Of a DNA stretch of 64,000 bases, positions 24,101-33,700 are shown piece after piece (position 1 is the first letter of the stretch; each line of letters opens with the position of its first letter). A program made the position numbers and the translations under genes. The notes beneath the pieces were generated by a model, which saw only the letters and a list, made by a program, of their open reading frames with translations, did no database searches and was not told where the DNA came from. The stretch spans positions 4,837,021 through 4,901,020 of the forward strand of contig FN649751.1 of the NCBI GenBank assembly GCA_000310025.1, in the 5' to 3' direction. This stretch comes from Ectocarpus siliculosus. Its lineage: Eukaryota > Sar > Phaeophyceae > Ectocarpales > Ectocarpaceae.

Positions 24101-24683
24101 CAATTTCAGCGTTTCGCTTGTCCACCTCAGACGGATCGGACAAAACCTTCAGCAGCTTTTGCGCCTGGGCCTTGACGGTGGGCGACATGCTCCGCTTCAA
24201 ACGGTTGACGAGCGCGGATTCCTTGCTGCTGCTGGATCTCGCGGCTACTCCGTCCTGACCGTCGTCGAGAATCAGCCTCTCGACAAACCACAAGAGAGCC
24301 ATTTCGTTCGAGATCTCGTCGCAGTTCAAGGCTTCCAGCAAGTTGTCCAGCAGGCCGGGAGCGCGCGCCAGCCTGTTGCATATCAGCTGCTGTTTGAAGC
24401 TGCAAGTACCGATGGAGAGTTCATCTTTGCCCAGCCAGGCGATGAAGGGCATGACCACGCGATCCATGAAGTCGTTGGAGGAGTGAAGAGTGAAAATGGT
24501 CCGAATGAGGTGTGGGTCCTTCTGATCAAGCCGGAAGAGAACGTCGGTTGGGTCATCGTGGCCACGGACCCCATGGACGAAGCGCGAAGCAGCTCGGACG
24601 TTCATGAGGTCGCGATTCTCTCTCTTGATGTCGCCCGACCGTAGGAGCTTGTCGAGAAGCTTACGATTCGGCTGGGGATCCAT
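8141..24683 (-). CDS. Giant fusion protein: ZNFX1-type SF1 helicase, NFX1 zinc finger and three CbbX/SpoVK AAA+ ATPase modules
   Basis: Eighteen exons (minus): 22721..24683, 21508..21935, 20641..21121, 20120..20274, 19428..19679, 18822..19029, 18394..18517, 17820..18086, 15668..17334, 14965..15377, 13836..14529, 13039..13455, 12041..12248, 11366..11549, 10889..11100, 10263..10392, 9482..9751, 8141..9094. Phases close to 3008 aa. Domains: ZNFX1-like N-terminus (1-330); Gly/RGG-rich insert (about 345-465); UPF1-like helicase with motif I QGPPGTGKT (about 652), II VVLVEEAAEV, III IGDHKQLRP, V VDNYQGEESDV, VI NRLNVAISRARHG (about 1200); Cys/His NFX1-type finger (about 1275-1340); coiled coil and acidic linker; AAA1 (GNPGTGKTTVA about 1845, VLFVDEA about 1983), AAA2 (GNPGTGKTTVA about 2215, VLVIDEAY), AAA3 (GAPGTGKTTVA about 2520, VLFIDEAY), each ending in an arginine-finger-like RF motif; C-terminal MGVCPAGFQWIRQGSGWRC. 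The ATG at 24683 is the first in frame; the frame upstream has only a GTG. ZNFX1 proteins act with RNA and small-RNA silencing or antiviral sensing; what the AAA+ part does is unknown. Exon 17 could instead end at 9491 with a GT donor. Confidence 0.85.
10770..10880 (-). repeat. Dispersed repeat family A, copy 1
   Basis: It contains AAGGTCAATGGTCTAACGAC followed by TACGGCATGC and a C-rich tail on the plus strand. The same core recurs near 36.2, 36.45, 40.2, 43.25 and 61.1 kb. This copy lies in an intron of the helicase/AAA+ gene. Read on the minus strand the core resembles a tRNA A-box region. Confidence 0.6.
15144..15179. repeat. In-frame CTG/CAG repeat coding for poly-Gln
   Basis: Eleven consecutive Gln codons on the minus strand lie inside exon 10 of the helicase/AAA+ gene, in a variable loop between the Walker A and Walker B motifs of AAA1. 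Unlike most triplet repeats in the window, it is within a supported exon. Confidence 0.85.
20555..20580. repeat. (CAA)n microsatellite
   Basis: A short CAA run in intron 3 of the helicase/AAA+ gene. Confidence 0.8.
22290..22520. repeat. Degenerate repeats of a CCGCTCCGTGA-like unit
   Basis: Intron 1 of the helicase/AAA+ gene contains about ten imperfect copies of ACCGCTCCG followed by CACCGCTCCGTGA, spaced by A-rich runs. The array is irregular (roughly 20-45 bases per step), with the tightest copies at the right end. It does not code for protein. Confidence 0.7.
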
Positions 24684-24794
24684 GATGCGGACGCGCACCC
24701 GCTCTCTCGCACGTCTTGCGAGATGGAGATCTGTTCCCACACGAAGTGTATGTGAAGACGATGTGTGTGACTAAACACTATCACCAGCCCCCCA

Positions 24795-24874
24795 GAAGGT
24801 CAAGCACACCCTCCAACGCCGTAGCGGGCGGGTGGAAGGTCAAGCACACCCTCCAACGCCGTAGCGGGCGGGTG
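24795..24874. repeat. Perfect 40-bp tandem duplication upstream of the helicase/AAA+ gene
   Basis: Two identical 40-base copies (24795..24834 and 24835..24874) lie 112-191 bases upstream of the ATG at 24683, in the 5' leader or promoter. Each contains CACCCTCCAACGCCGTAGCG. Their position makes a regulatory effect possible; a recent neutral slip is equally possible. Confidence 0.85.
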
Positions 24875-25318
24875 TGTGAGAGAGAAAGGGAGAGAGAGCA
24901 AGAGAGGTAGATGTGGATAGTGTGTGTTCGGAGAGCAACAGGAAGGGCGTGTGCGTCGGCGATTGATTTCTAGAAGGAATCAAAGATTTACTTTTTCCAC
25001 GGTTGATTTCATTCACCATGGTTCACGTAGTGAAGCCCGCAATCCTTCACACACCACTCTCACAGCGTCGTACATATTGCGCAGAAGATGCGTACGAACC
25101 ATCGCAGACAACCACTGCCCCTTCATGTAGGGGTTGCAGAGCTAGACAGCACCGGCTAGGTGCGAATCATACGCAGCGAAAGAAAGGCTTAAACTATGTT
25201 TCTTGCCCAGCAGGACGAAGGGACCAAAGATATTCATAGATTCATTGGGCGCGCTGCAGGACGCCTGCCTGTAGGAGGTGCATATAATCTTCGTGCGCCG
25301 CGGTGTTGTTGTCGAAAG

Positions 25319-25526
25319 AGAAAGCGGGCTCCTAGATACCTTCTCCAACGTATCTGGAGCACGGCTGGGACAACCCCTCATGTACAACTCGGCATAGCAA
25401 TGCACCCATTGTGTGAAGCATAAGAAAGCGGGCTCCTAGATACCTTCTCCAACGTATCTGGAGCACGGCTGGGACAACCCCTCATGTACAACTCGGCATA
25501 GCAATGCACCCATTGTGTGAAGCATA
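25319..25526. repeat. Perfect 104-bp tandem duplication
   Basis: Copies at 25319..25422 and 25423..25526 are identical, each starting AGAAAGCGGGCTCCTAG and ending GTGTGAAGCATA. Identity implies a very recent event or an assembly duplication. Confidence 0.9.
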
Positions 25527-25659
25527 AGCAGTCGCTTCTGGTGCAGCCAAAACTCAGACCCGTTAATAATATGTTGCCGCGTTCATGAACCACAAAAAAA
25601 TACTTCAGATTCCACGAAAGAAACATCGGATTCATATTGTTCAGCCGTCGGAAAACCCG

Positions 25660-26085
25660 ACAGAGAGCCAGTGCTTACGGAGAAACACAGAAAGAACACA
25701 AACAAACCTTAAACGGCTCTTCTTTTAGGTCTTCAGTGTTGTTGACACGAACGAATGCTTCGTCTCATGATCTACGGCGGCCCCCGGAACCCACGAACGT
25801 ATCCATGTAATTGAGGCCGCAAAAGAGCCAGTGAACTCCTGTACGAAGAAAAACAACGAACACAAAAACAAACCTACAATAACAATAATAACTGGCTCTT
25901 GGTGGCGGTGTCGTTGACACAAACGTTTCGTCTCATCATCTCATCATCATGGTGTACACCGGCCCCCGGACCCAAGGATGTATTCATTGGCTCTTGGTGG
26001 CGGTGTCGTTGACACAAACGTTTCGTCTTATCATGGTGTACACCGGCCCCCGGACCCAAGGATGGATGTATTCATTCATGTTATT
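25660..26085. repeat. Decayed tandem repeat, unit about 165 bp
   Basis: Three units, starting near 25664, 25826 and 25989 (the last is partial), share GGCTCTT, a GTTGTTGACAC or GTCGTTGACAC element, a TTTCGTCT or CTTCGTCTCAT element, and CGGCCCCCGGA. The last two are most alike, the first is diverged. No coding signal. Confidence 0.75.
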
Positions 26086-28511
26086 GACGCTCAGCCTGCC
26101 AGATAGCAACGAAAGATGAACACCGTACCCAGAGGTACATATTGAAACTGAGAGGTGGTGCTTTTCGTTGGATCGAGGAGTTTGGGGGCGAGAACAAGGA
26201 TGACATCCGAAGGACCTTTGCTTGTGCAGTGTCGTCTCAGGGCGGGTTCCGAGCTAAAGACGCCAGCCCGTTCCCACCCGCGGAACAAAAAAAAACGACT
26301 TCGTCGATCGACTTGAAACGCCCAAAAATAAGTAAAAGATAAAAAAAAAAAGTTCTCCTTCGGCCTGAACTCGGCCTGAAGTTGTTTTTTCTCCGCATTC
26401 TTGATGTTTGAGCTCTGAGAACTCGGCGGAAATCGCTTCCTCTTGGTCGAGTTAGGGGGGGTAGAGCCACTCAGAAAGTTGTTCAGACAAAAACTGGTCG
26501 TGGGAAGCCGAGAGTCCAAAATCCCAGGATAGTTGAAATTGCTCAGCTAAAGTCAGCTTTTGGGCAGCTGTAAGTCGTTTGCAAAGCCAAACGGGGACAT
26601 TCTGATGACATATTCGTGTTCCCCACCCTAAAATTACCCCAGGTCGAAATCTACAGAGCTCTAATCAACGTGAGGATCGCTTTCTGCGGGAGGGAATTTT
26701 TCACTCTATTCCCTAGTAAATACCGGATTATGCCCGCTTTTTGCATGTATCAGTGCGCAGCTGTGTCAACGTCACATCGATTCCGATCAAAATTCAGAAG
26801 ATGGATTCATTCGTGATCTGCACCCCAAAATTACCTTAACCTGAAAATTTCATAAGATTCGGACGGGCTTGAATTTTCCTCGGGGGGGGGCCGCGGAGGC
26901 GATTTTCCCTCAATTTTCCCCACTTATTCGTAAGTAACTTAGTTAGCACCATGATGGCCAAATAAAAAAAAAGTATATTTTCGTGATCCCCGTGACCTAA
27001 CGGAAACGTGTGCAGAATTTCAGACATAGAAACTCATTCCTGGCCGCATTCTGAAACACTCGTGAAAAATAGCCGGCTTTAGCTCGGAACCCGCCCTAGG
27101 GCATGTTCGCGCAAGGTTTACACACATACCGTAGAGAGGGAAGATGACTGACGCCCTTGTCTCTCGTTGTACTGCATGCAGTCAGCGAGTGCTTGTAGCG
27201 CCGAGTACGAAAGTCAGTTCGGATATTGTCAACTTCATTCGAGGTCGTGTTTGTGGAAATCGAAGGCTTGTTCATCGCGAAAGCACCACTGAAGCTAGAG
27301 GGGAGGAACCGAATCCTTTCGCTTCTTGTTTTAATTTCCCGAGTAAAATATCGCACAGGGATTCATTCAGCTACTGTCGCTGCAATTCGTGGCGCTGTTT
27401 GCTTTTGAGGGGGGGGAGGCACCACACGTACGTGGGCACCTTCAGGTGGAGCTGTGACCAAAGCAAGCTACGGTATTCACTTCACCAAACGAAAAAGCTT
27501 CAGGGAACAGAGAGAAAAACAAGACATTGTCCTGTCCTTGTTGCAACCACCGCTTGCTGTGTTTGTTGCCAACTAATGTGAGGGATGATCACACACGCCA
27601 TGTGGTGAGCAGAGGAAGCCTCGAAAGTAGCACGTTGACCTTGGGTCGCCTCCCATCTGTGTTCAACCAGCTTGCTCGGCCTATGACCATTCGTATCGAG
27701 CCTGCGTGAACGAAGCCTCTGGCAGCCCTCTTGCATGTTTGTTACTACGTGATGAACCCTTAGATGGCCAAACATCCATCCGCGGAGGACAACAGGCGAT
27801 GGCCACAACAAAAAAACTCCTGTTTCCTCACCACGGTGAGAGCAATGGCACACCAAAAGGCAGGCGCAACCGCGCAGGGTTTTACTTCACGCCCACCCCT
27901 TCGGCACACGCACAGGCCGTCAACTTCATCTGATTCACCGTGGTAGATACAACAAGTACAAGTAACCACCCTCGCTATTTCGTGCCAGAAATGCGGCGAA
28001 CGCTGTGTCAGAGACCGTGTGTAGAGTCACCACGCCACGCTTGCACATGCTGATGCCGTGGCCGTCCCATCTTCATATCGTGCTGCATTGTCGGAAGTGA
28101 AACGTTTCAATCGCGCACATCCTTCCTGCCGGCTGATGATGATGCGGATGCATTTCGCATGCATGTCGTCGGCAAGCCGAAGGACGGAGAAAGAAGCCGT
28201 CGCACTGCTGTTGATTGCTGGAACTATGGCCTCGGAGCGTCGACCGACAAGAGCACCGGAAACCCGCCCCATGGCATCATCGCCTAGCGCCCGCCGCAGA
28301 GCCAAACGAAGGCTTGATGCCCTGGGGGTGTCCCAGAAAATACCCCAAGATCCACGATGAAAAAGAGGCGCAGCTCCGGGAGGACACGTGCGATATCCTA
28401 GCTTCTCCGGCGTATCCATCCATAGATGTATCCATAAAAGGAGGGCTTCATAATTCTACAATACTCCACTTCACAACGGGTCGACATCATCGACATCACC
28501 AACCATCGTCA

Positions 28512-29538
28512 TCACCGTGCCTTCCTCGGCTTGGCGCCCTTAGAGAAGCCGGTGGTTAAGAACCGCCGCGGGATGCCCATCTCCTCCGACAGCAGGTCCT
28601 CTAGCTCGGACGCCAGGTGTCCCTGCAGCATCAGCTCTTGGTACTTCCCGTTCGTGCCCTGTTTCATTGTACCACCGGCAAATATTTCGAGTGACATCGA
28701 CGGACAGAGTAGTGGGAGATACGGCAAGGGGCACACAGATTGATAGATGAACAGATGTGCGAAGCAAGGCCGCCATACTTGTAGTGCGAAGCAAGGCACG
28801 GTACTACAGGACTATGGCGGCCAAAGTTCCGAGCCCCGGTGATGTGAATGTCCCATCGAAAGTTCCGTGAAGGGTAAATACCATCGCCTTTCACGTCAAC
28901 CCTATGCGAAAAAGCAAATCCCGAAACGCACGCTTCTTCCGCCAAAGCCAAGGGCGACCGTGTGAACTGCACATCAAAGCTTCGAGAAAGCGGAGGGAAT
29001 TGAGATATAAGAACAGAATCAAGTGTTTCGCGGACAAAATCGTCCTGCGGGCAAGCAGCACCATCTGTGGCACTGTTGCCAACAACACCGGCTGCCAAAA
29101 ATAGTCAAGGAACACTGAAAGCGCCAGCATACGAGAGATTCCTCCTGCCATCTACCAGCGGACAGAACTGCCCACAACAGCTTACCGGCGCCGGCTGCGC
29201 TGCCGTGCTGCACGCGAAGCGCTTCTGGACTTGACGCCCGAGCGTGGAGGGGTCGATGCCATACGCCTCCAGCCCCCTCACCTTGGTCGCATGCCTTCCG
29301 TGATGGGGGACACGAAACGAGAACAGCACCGCACATACAGTTCAAACACCACCGGATAACAAATAACACCGACGGAGCAACAGAGGAAAGTTGACGCATG
29401 AATGGTGAGCGAGAGAAAGGATGTTTCGCATGCGCTGCCGAAGGACGAAGACTGGGGGCAGGAGGAAATGGGGACCCTTGCGCGCGCTCCCGAAGACTGG
29501 GGGCAGGAGGAAATGGGGACCACAACAACAACAACAGC

Positions 29539-29623
<85 letters not shown>

Positions 29624-30674
29624 TACTACGGTGGTGTGAAAACTTTTATGCGATGCCTTCCGGCAGTGAAACGAACACTAGCTTGCAAAGAAAAACAAAA
29701 CTGTCCGAGAAGGAGGACCATACCACGAACCCTAAGGCTACTAGCTTGTGCTGTCAACAAACCTGTTGCCTTGTCGCTTCTCCACTTCTATCGACACGGA
29801 CGGGATCCCTCCTCTTCCGACGAACGGGTGCGGGTTTCCCGGCAAGAGGATGGCATGGTGCAGCTGCAGTCGGTCGAGGAACCGGCGCGGTAGCTCGGCC
29901 TTCTTGGCCTGGTTCGATATTGGTAACGACAGTAGTGGTTGTGAGAGGATGGCGGATGCGGCGAGGGCGGCGGCCAACCACCGCCATCGAGCCAGGGGGA
30001 AGCATCATCGTCGATGAGCACAAACATGCATGCTTCCGGTGTATTGTACCTCGGTGGCGCCGTTTCGTCGCATGTTCTCTTGGGAACCCACGTGGGTGTG
30101 CGACCCTCGCAACAGAAGCAGCAAACAAGCAAGTGTTTCGGACGACTTTTGACAACCCTCTGCCTGAGGGCGCGCCGTCTCCTTCCGCCTAACCTGACGA
30201 AACCCTACCCGACGACCAGCCCTCCCACGCGAAACTGCATCCAACCAACACCACCGCCTTGTCACCTCCGTAGGGTACTCCACTCTTGCGGCCTTCTTGT
30301 TCATAGGCTTGTAGAGGTTGTCGCACAGAGGGCCGTTCAGGACGACAAGCGACTTGTTCTAGTTGCAACAAACACACGGCAGCGCGGGGGGGTAGAGAAA
30401 CGCAGCGTGGAGGGGTGCGGATGGCGTACTGAGTCGCAAGCAGCCACAGCCAAGACAGGAAAAATGACCAACGACAGGGGGGCTCCAAAAGATGCGGCAT
30501 CCAAGCAACCGTATCGCTTTTCAACTCCAGCAAAATTCAACAAAAAAACTGACAGACACGTCAACCCCCCTCTCTGTGTCTCTGTCTCTGTCTCTGTCTC
30601 TGTCTCTGTCTCTGTCTCTGTCTCTGTCTGTCTCTGTCTGTCTCTGTCTGTCTCTCTGTCGCTCTGTCTCTGTC

Positions 30675-30730
<56 letters not shown>

Positions 30731-33700
30731 CCCCCCTCTCTGCCTCTTACCGTCGGGTGGTCGAGGCCCTCCGCCCTGATGTACCCGAAAAGGACGTCTC
30801 GAGCCTCTGCTGGGGTAAGGTACTCGCCGAACTTCCCTCTCGCCGAAGCCGCGTCGCTCCCTAGATATCAGTCGGAAAAGCGCCAAACCAAAACAACAAC
30901 AAAAATGAAAGTACACACACCAGCATGCCAGCACGCACAAAACTCAGCCGCTCGGAAAGCAGCACGAGAAACCCTGCCGGGGGGGGGCGAGAACTGCTAC
31001 ATTCGGCTCGCGGCTGGCCACGTCTTACTACTGCCTGCTTCCCATGAGCAGCACGGCAGTGTATCACAAAAAATGACCATGCGCCGGGAACCCTGCTGTT
31101 GTACTCAAGCGAGATATGTCATCGCGTCGACACGATTGGAGTCTCGCCTCACCGGGTGCAACCCTGAACAAGTCCCTTCGTCGCTCGTTGCGCTGCGCAC
31201 GCTGGCACGCTTAGCAGGCAGGCCGTGCCGTGAGTCCAACACCGGCGTTTCTCAACACGCAACGCATAGCAAAAAAGGTCGAGAAAAGTGAAAGAGTCCC
31301 CGCCCTTCTTCTGCTCACCGAGCATCTTCTTGATGTTGTGGGAAAGCTTGAACAGCTCGAAAGCTTTCAGGGACGTCTCTCCGTCACCCGCCGCCGCCGT
31401 CGCCGCCGCCGTCGCTCCTCCGCCCCCCGCCTCGGCCGCGGCAAGCGCGGCCGCGTCCGCCGCAGCCTGAGCCGCCGCCGTGACGGTGGTGGCCTGCCAA
31501 AAACGACAAACACAAAAACACAACACCAGCCCTCCGTCAATCCATCAAGTACACGGCCGTGTAGCTGCTGTTGCTAAGCACGCGTGCCCGTTGTTGATGC
31601 CGGAAAATCGTCATCCGAGGTCTTACCGGTTCTTCCTGCCCTCCCCGCTCAGTCTGCAGCACTCGTCACAGAGCAAAGCGTTGGAAGGATGAATGCGCTT
31701 GAGAGAGAATATACCAGCGGCCCGCACGCACGCGTCGACGAGCGCAGACACGCAGACCATTGCTGTAAGCTACTACCGCTGCGATGCTGCTGCTGCTGTG
31801 ATTGCTCACCTTGAACGCGCGGAGGTCGGGATGGGCACGGTTCACCCCCACCAGCGACTGCACGCCCTTGGTCACCTGGTCCGCGCAGCGCCGCGCAGCG
31901 GCGGCCCGCCATGCGCGGGGAGTAAGGCGCGGAGTTTAGTCTCCGGTCAGAGGCCGGGGTACGCGAAAAAGCGCCGAGAAGGGCGGTCGCCTTTTGCTGC
32001 CCCGACGCAATAACCAGTCTACCACTCAAAACACTACCGTAGGCAATTACCGCAAGAGGCGAAGAGATGGCAGCTTCCGTGGACCGACTTTCAAAGCTGG
32101 ACGGCCCAACAACCAGCGAGGTGCGGGAAGAGCCGGATACGTCTCCGGAAAGCCCCCGATGAGATATTTCCATGATTGTTTGGTGTTGGTACAAGCTTGG
32201 CTGTGGAGCAATCGAGCTTTGAAAATCGGTCGAGGGGGCACGTGGGTGCCATCTCTCCGCCCCTTGCGGTAGCTCGTGGAGGGTGCATGCAGAGACCATG
32301 TACATCACACCCGCTTCAGCCTCATTCATGATATATGTGCGAGATAATAAATATCATGTGCCTCGGGTAAACGTTGCGCCGCTCGGCGCATGCGTTGCTG
32401 CAACACCGGGTGCTAGGACATAGTAAGATGGTTGGACATGGGGCACAGGTCCTGAGAAAGATGGCCTGGCAGGAAGACCGAGACACAAAGGCCTCGCCAT
32501 ACTCTGCATCCAATGAATCACATGATTCATATTATACCACCGTGCTTTACACATCCCCCTCCTCTCAGCGTTGGTGGGTCACTGGCAACCATTGACTCAA
32601 CCTCTCAGGTTTACTGGGTAATTGGCAACCTTTCGATGAAGGTTGACGGCTGTAACGCACGACGTATTGCCGCGATAAGATAGAGAATGAGATAGAGTTT
32701 GACGGCCGTACCGCACGGCGTGCTGCCGCGTGTGGGTGGAGTTGGAGATAGGGCTTGACGGCATTACCGGCTCAACCGGCTCCGGTAATGCCATCAAACT
32801 CAAACACCAACTTCACCCACACGCGACAGACAACGGTGCGGTAATGCCGCCAAAATAAAAACTTTAGCCGGTAATGCCATCGAAGTCTATCTCCAACTCC
32901 ACCAAAACGCGGCAGTACGCCGTGCGGCAATGCCGCCAAACAATAACTACGTCTATTTCTATCTAAACGCCGCAAAACGTCGTGCGTTACAGCCGTCAAC
33001 CTCTGTCTAAAGGTTGCCAGTAGCACACCAAAACTGAGACGGTGGGAAAAAATGTGTATGGCATGGTATGTAGATGATATAGTATAATGTGATATGTTGG
33101 ATGAAGAGAACGACACGGGGATTCGCGTCTCAGTCTCCGTGATAGCCTTGGTGAGACCAAGCCTTGTCTCCCCAGCAAATCAATGCCTTCGTCTGGGGGT
33201 CTTTCGAGTAAAACCACTTTCGCGTTCAGAACCCGCACCTCGAGGGTGACCAGTCCCCTCCCTTCCATCTCCTGCAAGAAGTTGGAAATCTTCCGGTAGC
33301 TGGTCTTCTTGACGTCGATCGAGGTTCCCGGTGGCCTCGACGGCAGCAACACGGACGAGTAGAACGTGCTGACCAGCATCGGCAGCTGCGCGTCCTTGAG
33401 GCTCTTCTTCAGCCCGTTCAGGAACGCGGCGTACAGCCGTTCGCTTACCACTTCCACCGCTTCCTGCTCCTGCTCCTCCCCCTCCCCCATTGGGTCCTCA
33501 AGCGAGACTCCGTCCAACCCGAGCCCCTCTACCGCCGCCGCTGGTTTTTCGTCGCTGCCGCCGCCACTCCCCCCTCCCCCAGCAGCCCCAGCCGCTGCAG
33601 CGGGGTCCGACAAATCCTCCCAATCGTCGGCAACCTCTCCATCGTCCACGAGCTCCTCCTGGTTCGAGATCGGTGTTCCTGCCGACGGTAATCGGTAAAC

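Larger units (their letters stand above)
24875..28511. other. Repeat-rich spacer between the helicase/AAA+ gene and eIF2D
   Basis: No gene is supported. The left part holds the 104-bp duplication and the decayed tandem repeat listed separately. The right part (26.1-28.5 kb) has only short open frames without family motifs; 27.9-28.5 kb may be eIF2D 3' untranslated sequence. Confidence 0.45.

Noticed and set aside
24684-24740. Earlier start for the helicase/AAA+ gene
   Set aside because: The in-frame codon at 24740 is GTG, not ATG; the first in-frame ATG is at 24683.
25319-26085. CRISPR-like direct repeats
   Set aside because: Units are 104 and about 165 bases, contiguous or decayed, without short regular spacers, in a eukaryotic genome.
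28058-28419. Open frames on both strands near 28.1-28.4 kb
   Set aside because: They mirror each other, have no start context or family motif, and lie where eIF2D 3' untranslated sequence is expected.
29398-30192. Plus-strand open frame rich in Asn, with Gln and Thr versions in other frames
   Set aside because: It is the translation of a CAA microsatellite in an eIF2D intron; the flanks have no coding signal and the opposite strand carries verified exons.
30014-31291. 425-residue plus-strand open frame with Ser-Val and Ser-Leu runs
   Set aside because: It reads through the CTCTGT/CT microsatellite and antisense to three eIF2D exons.
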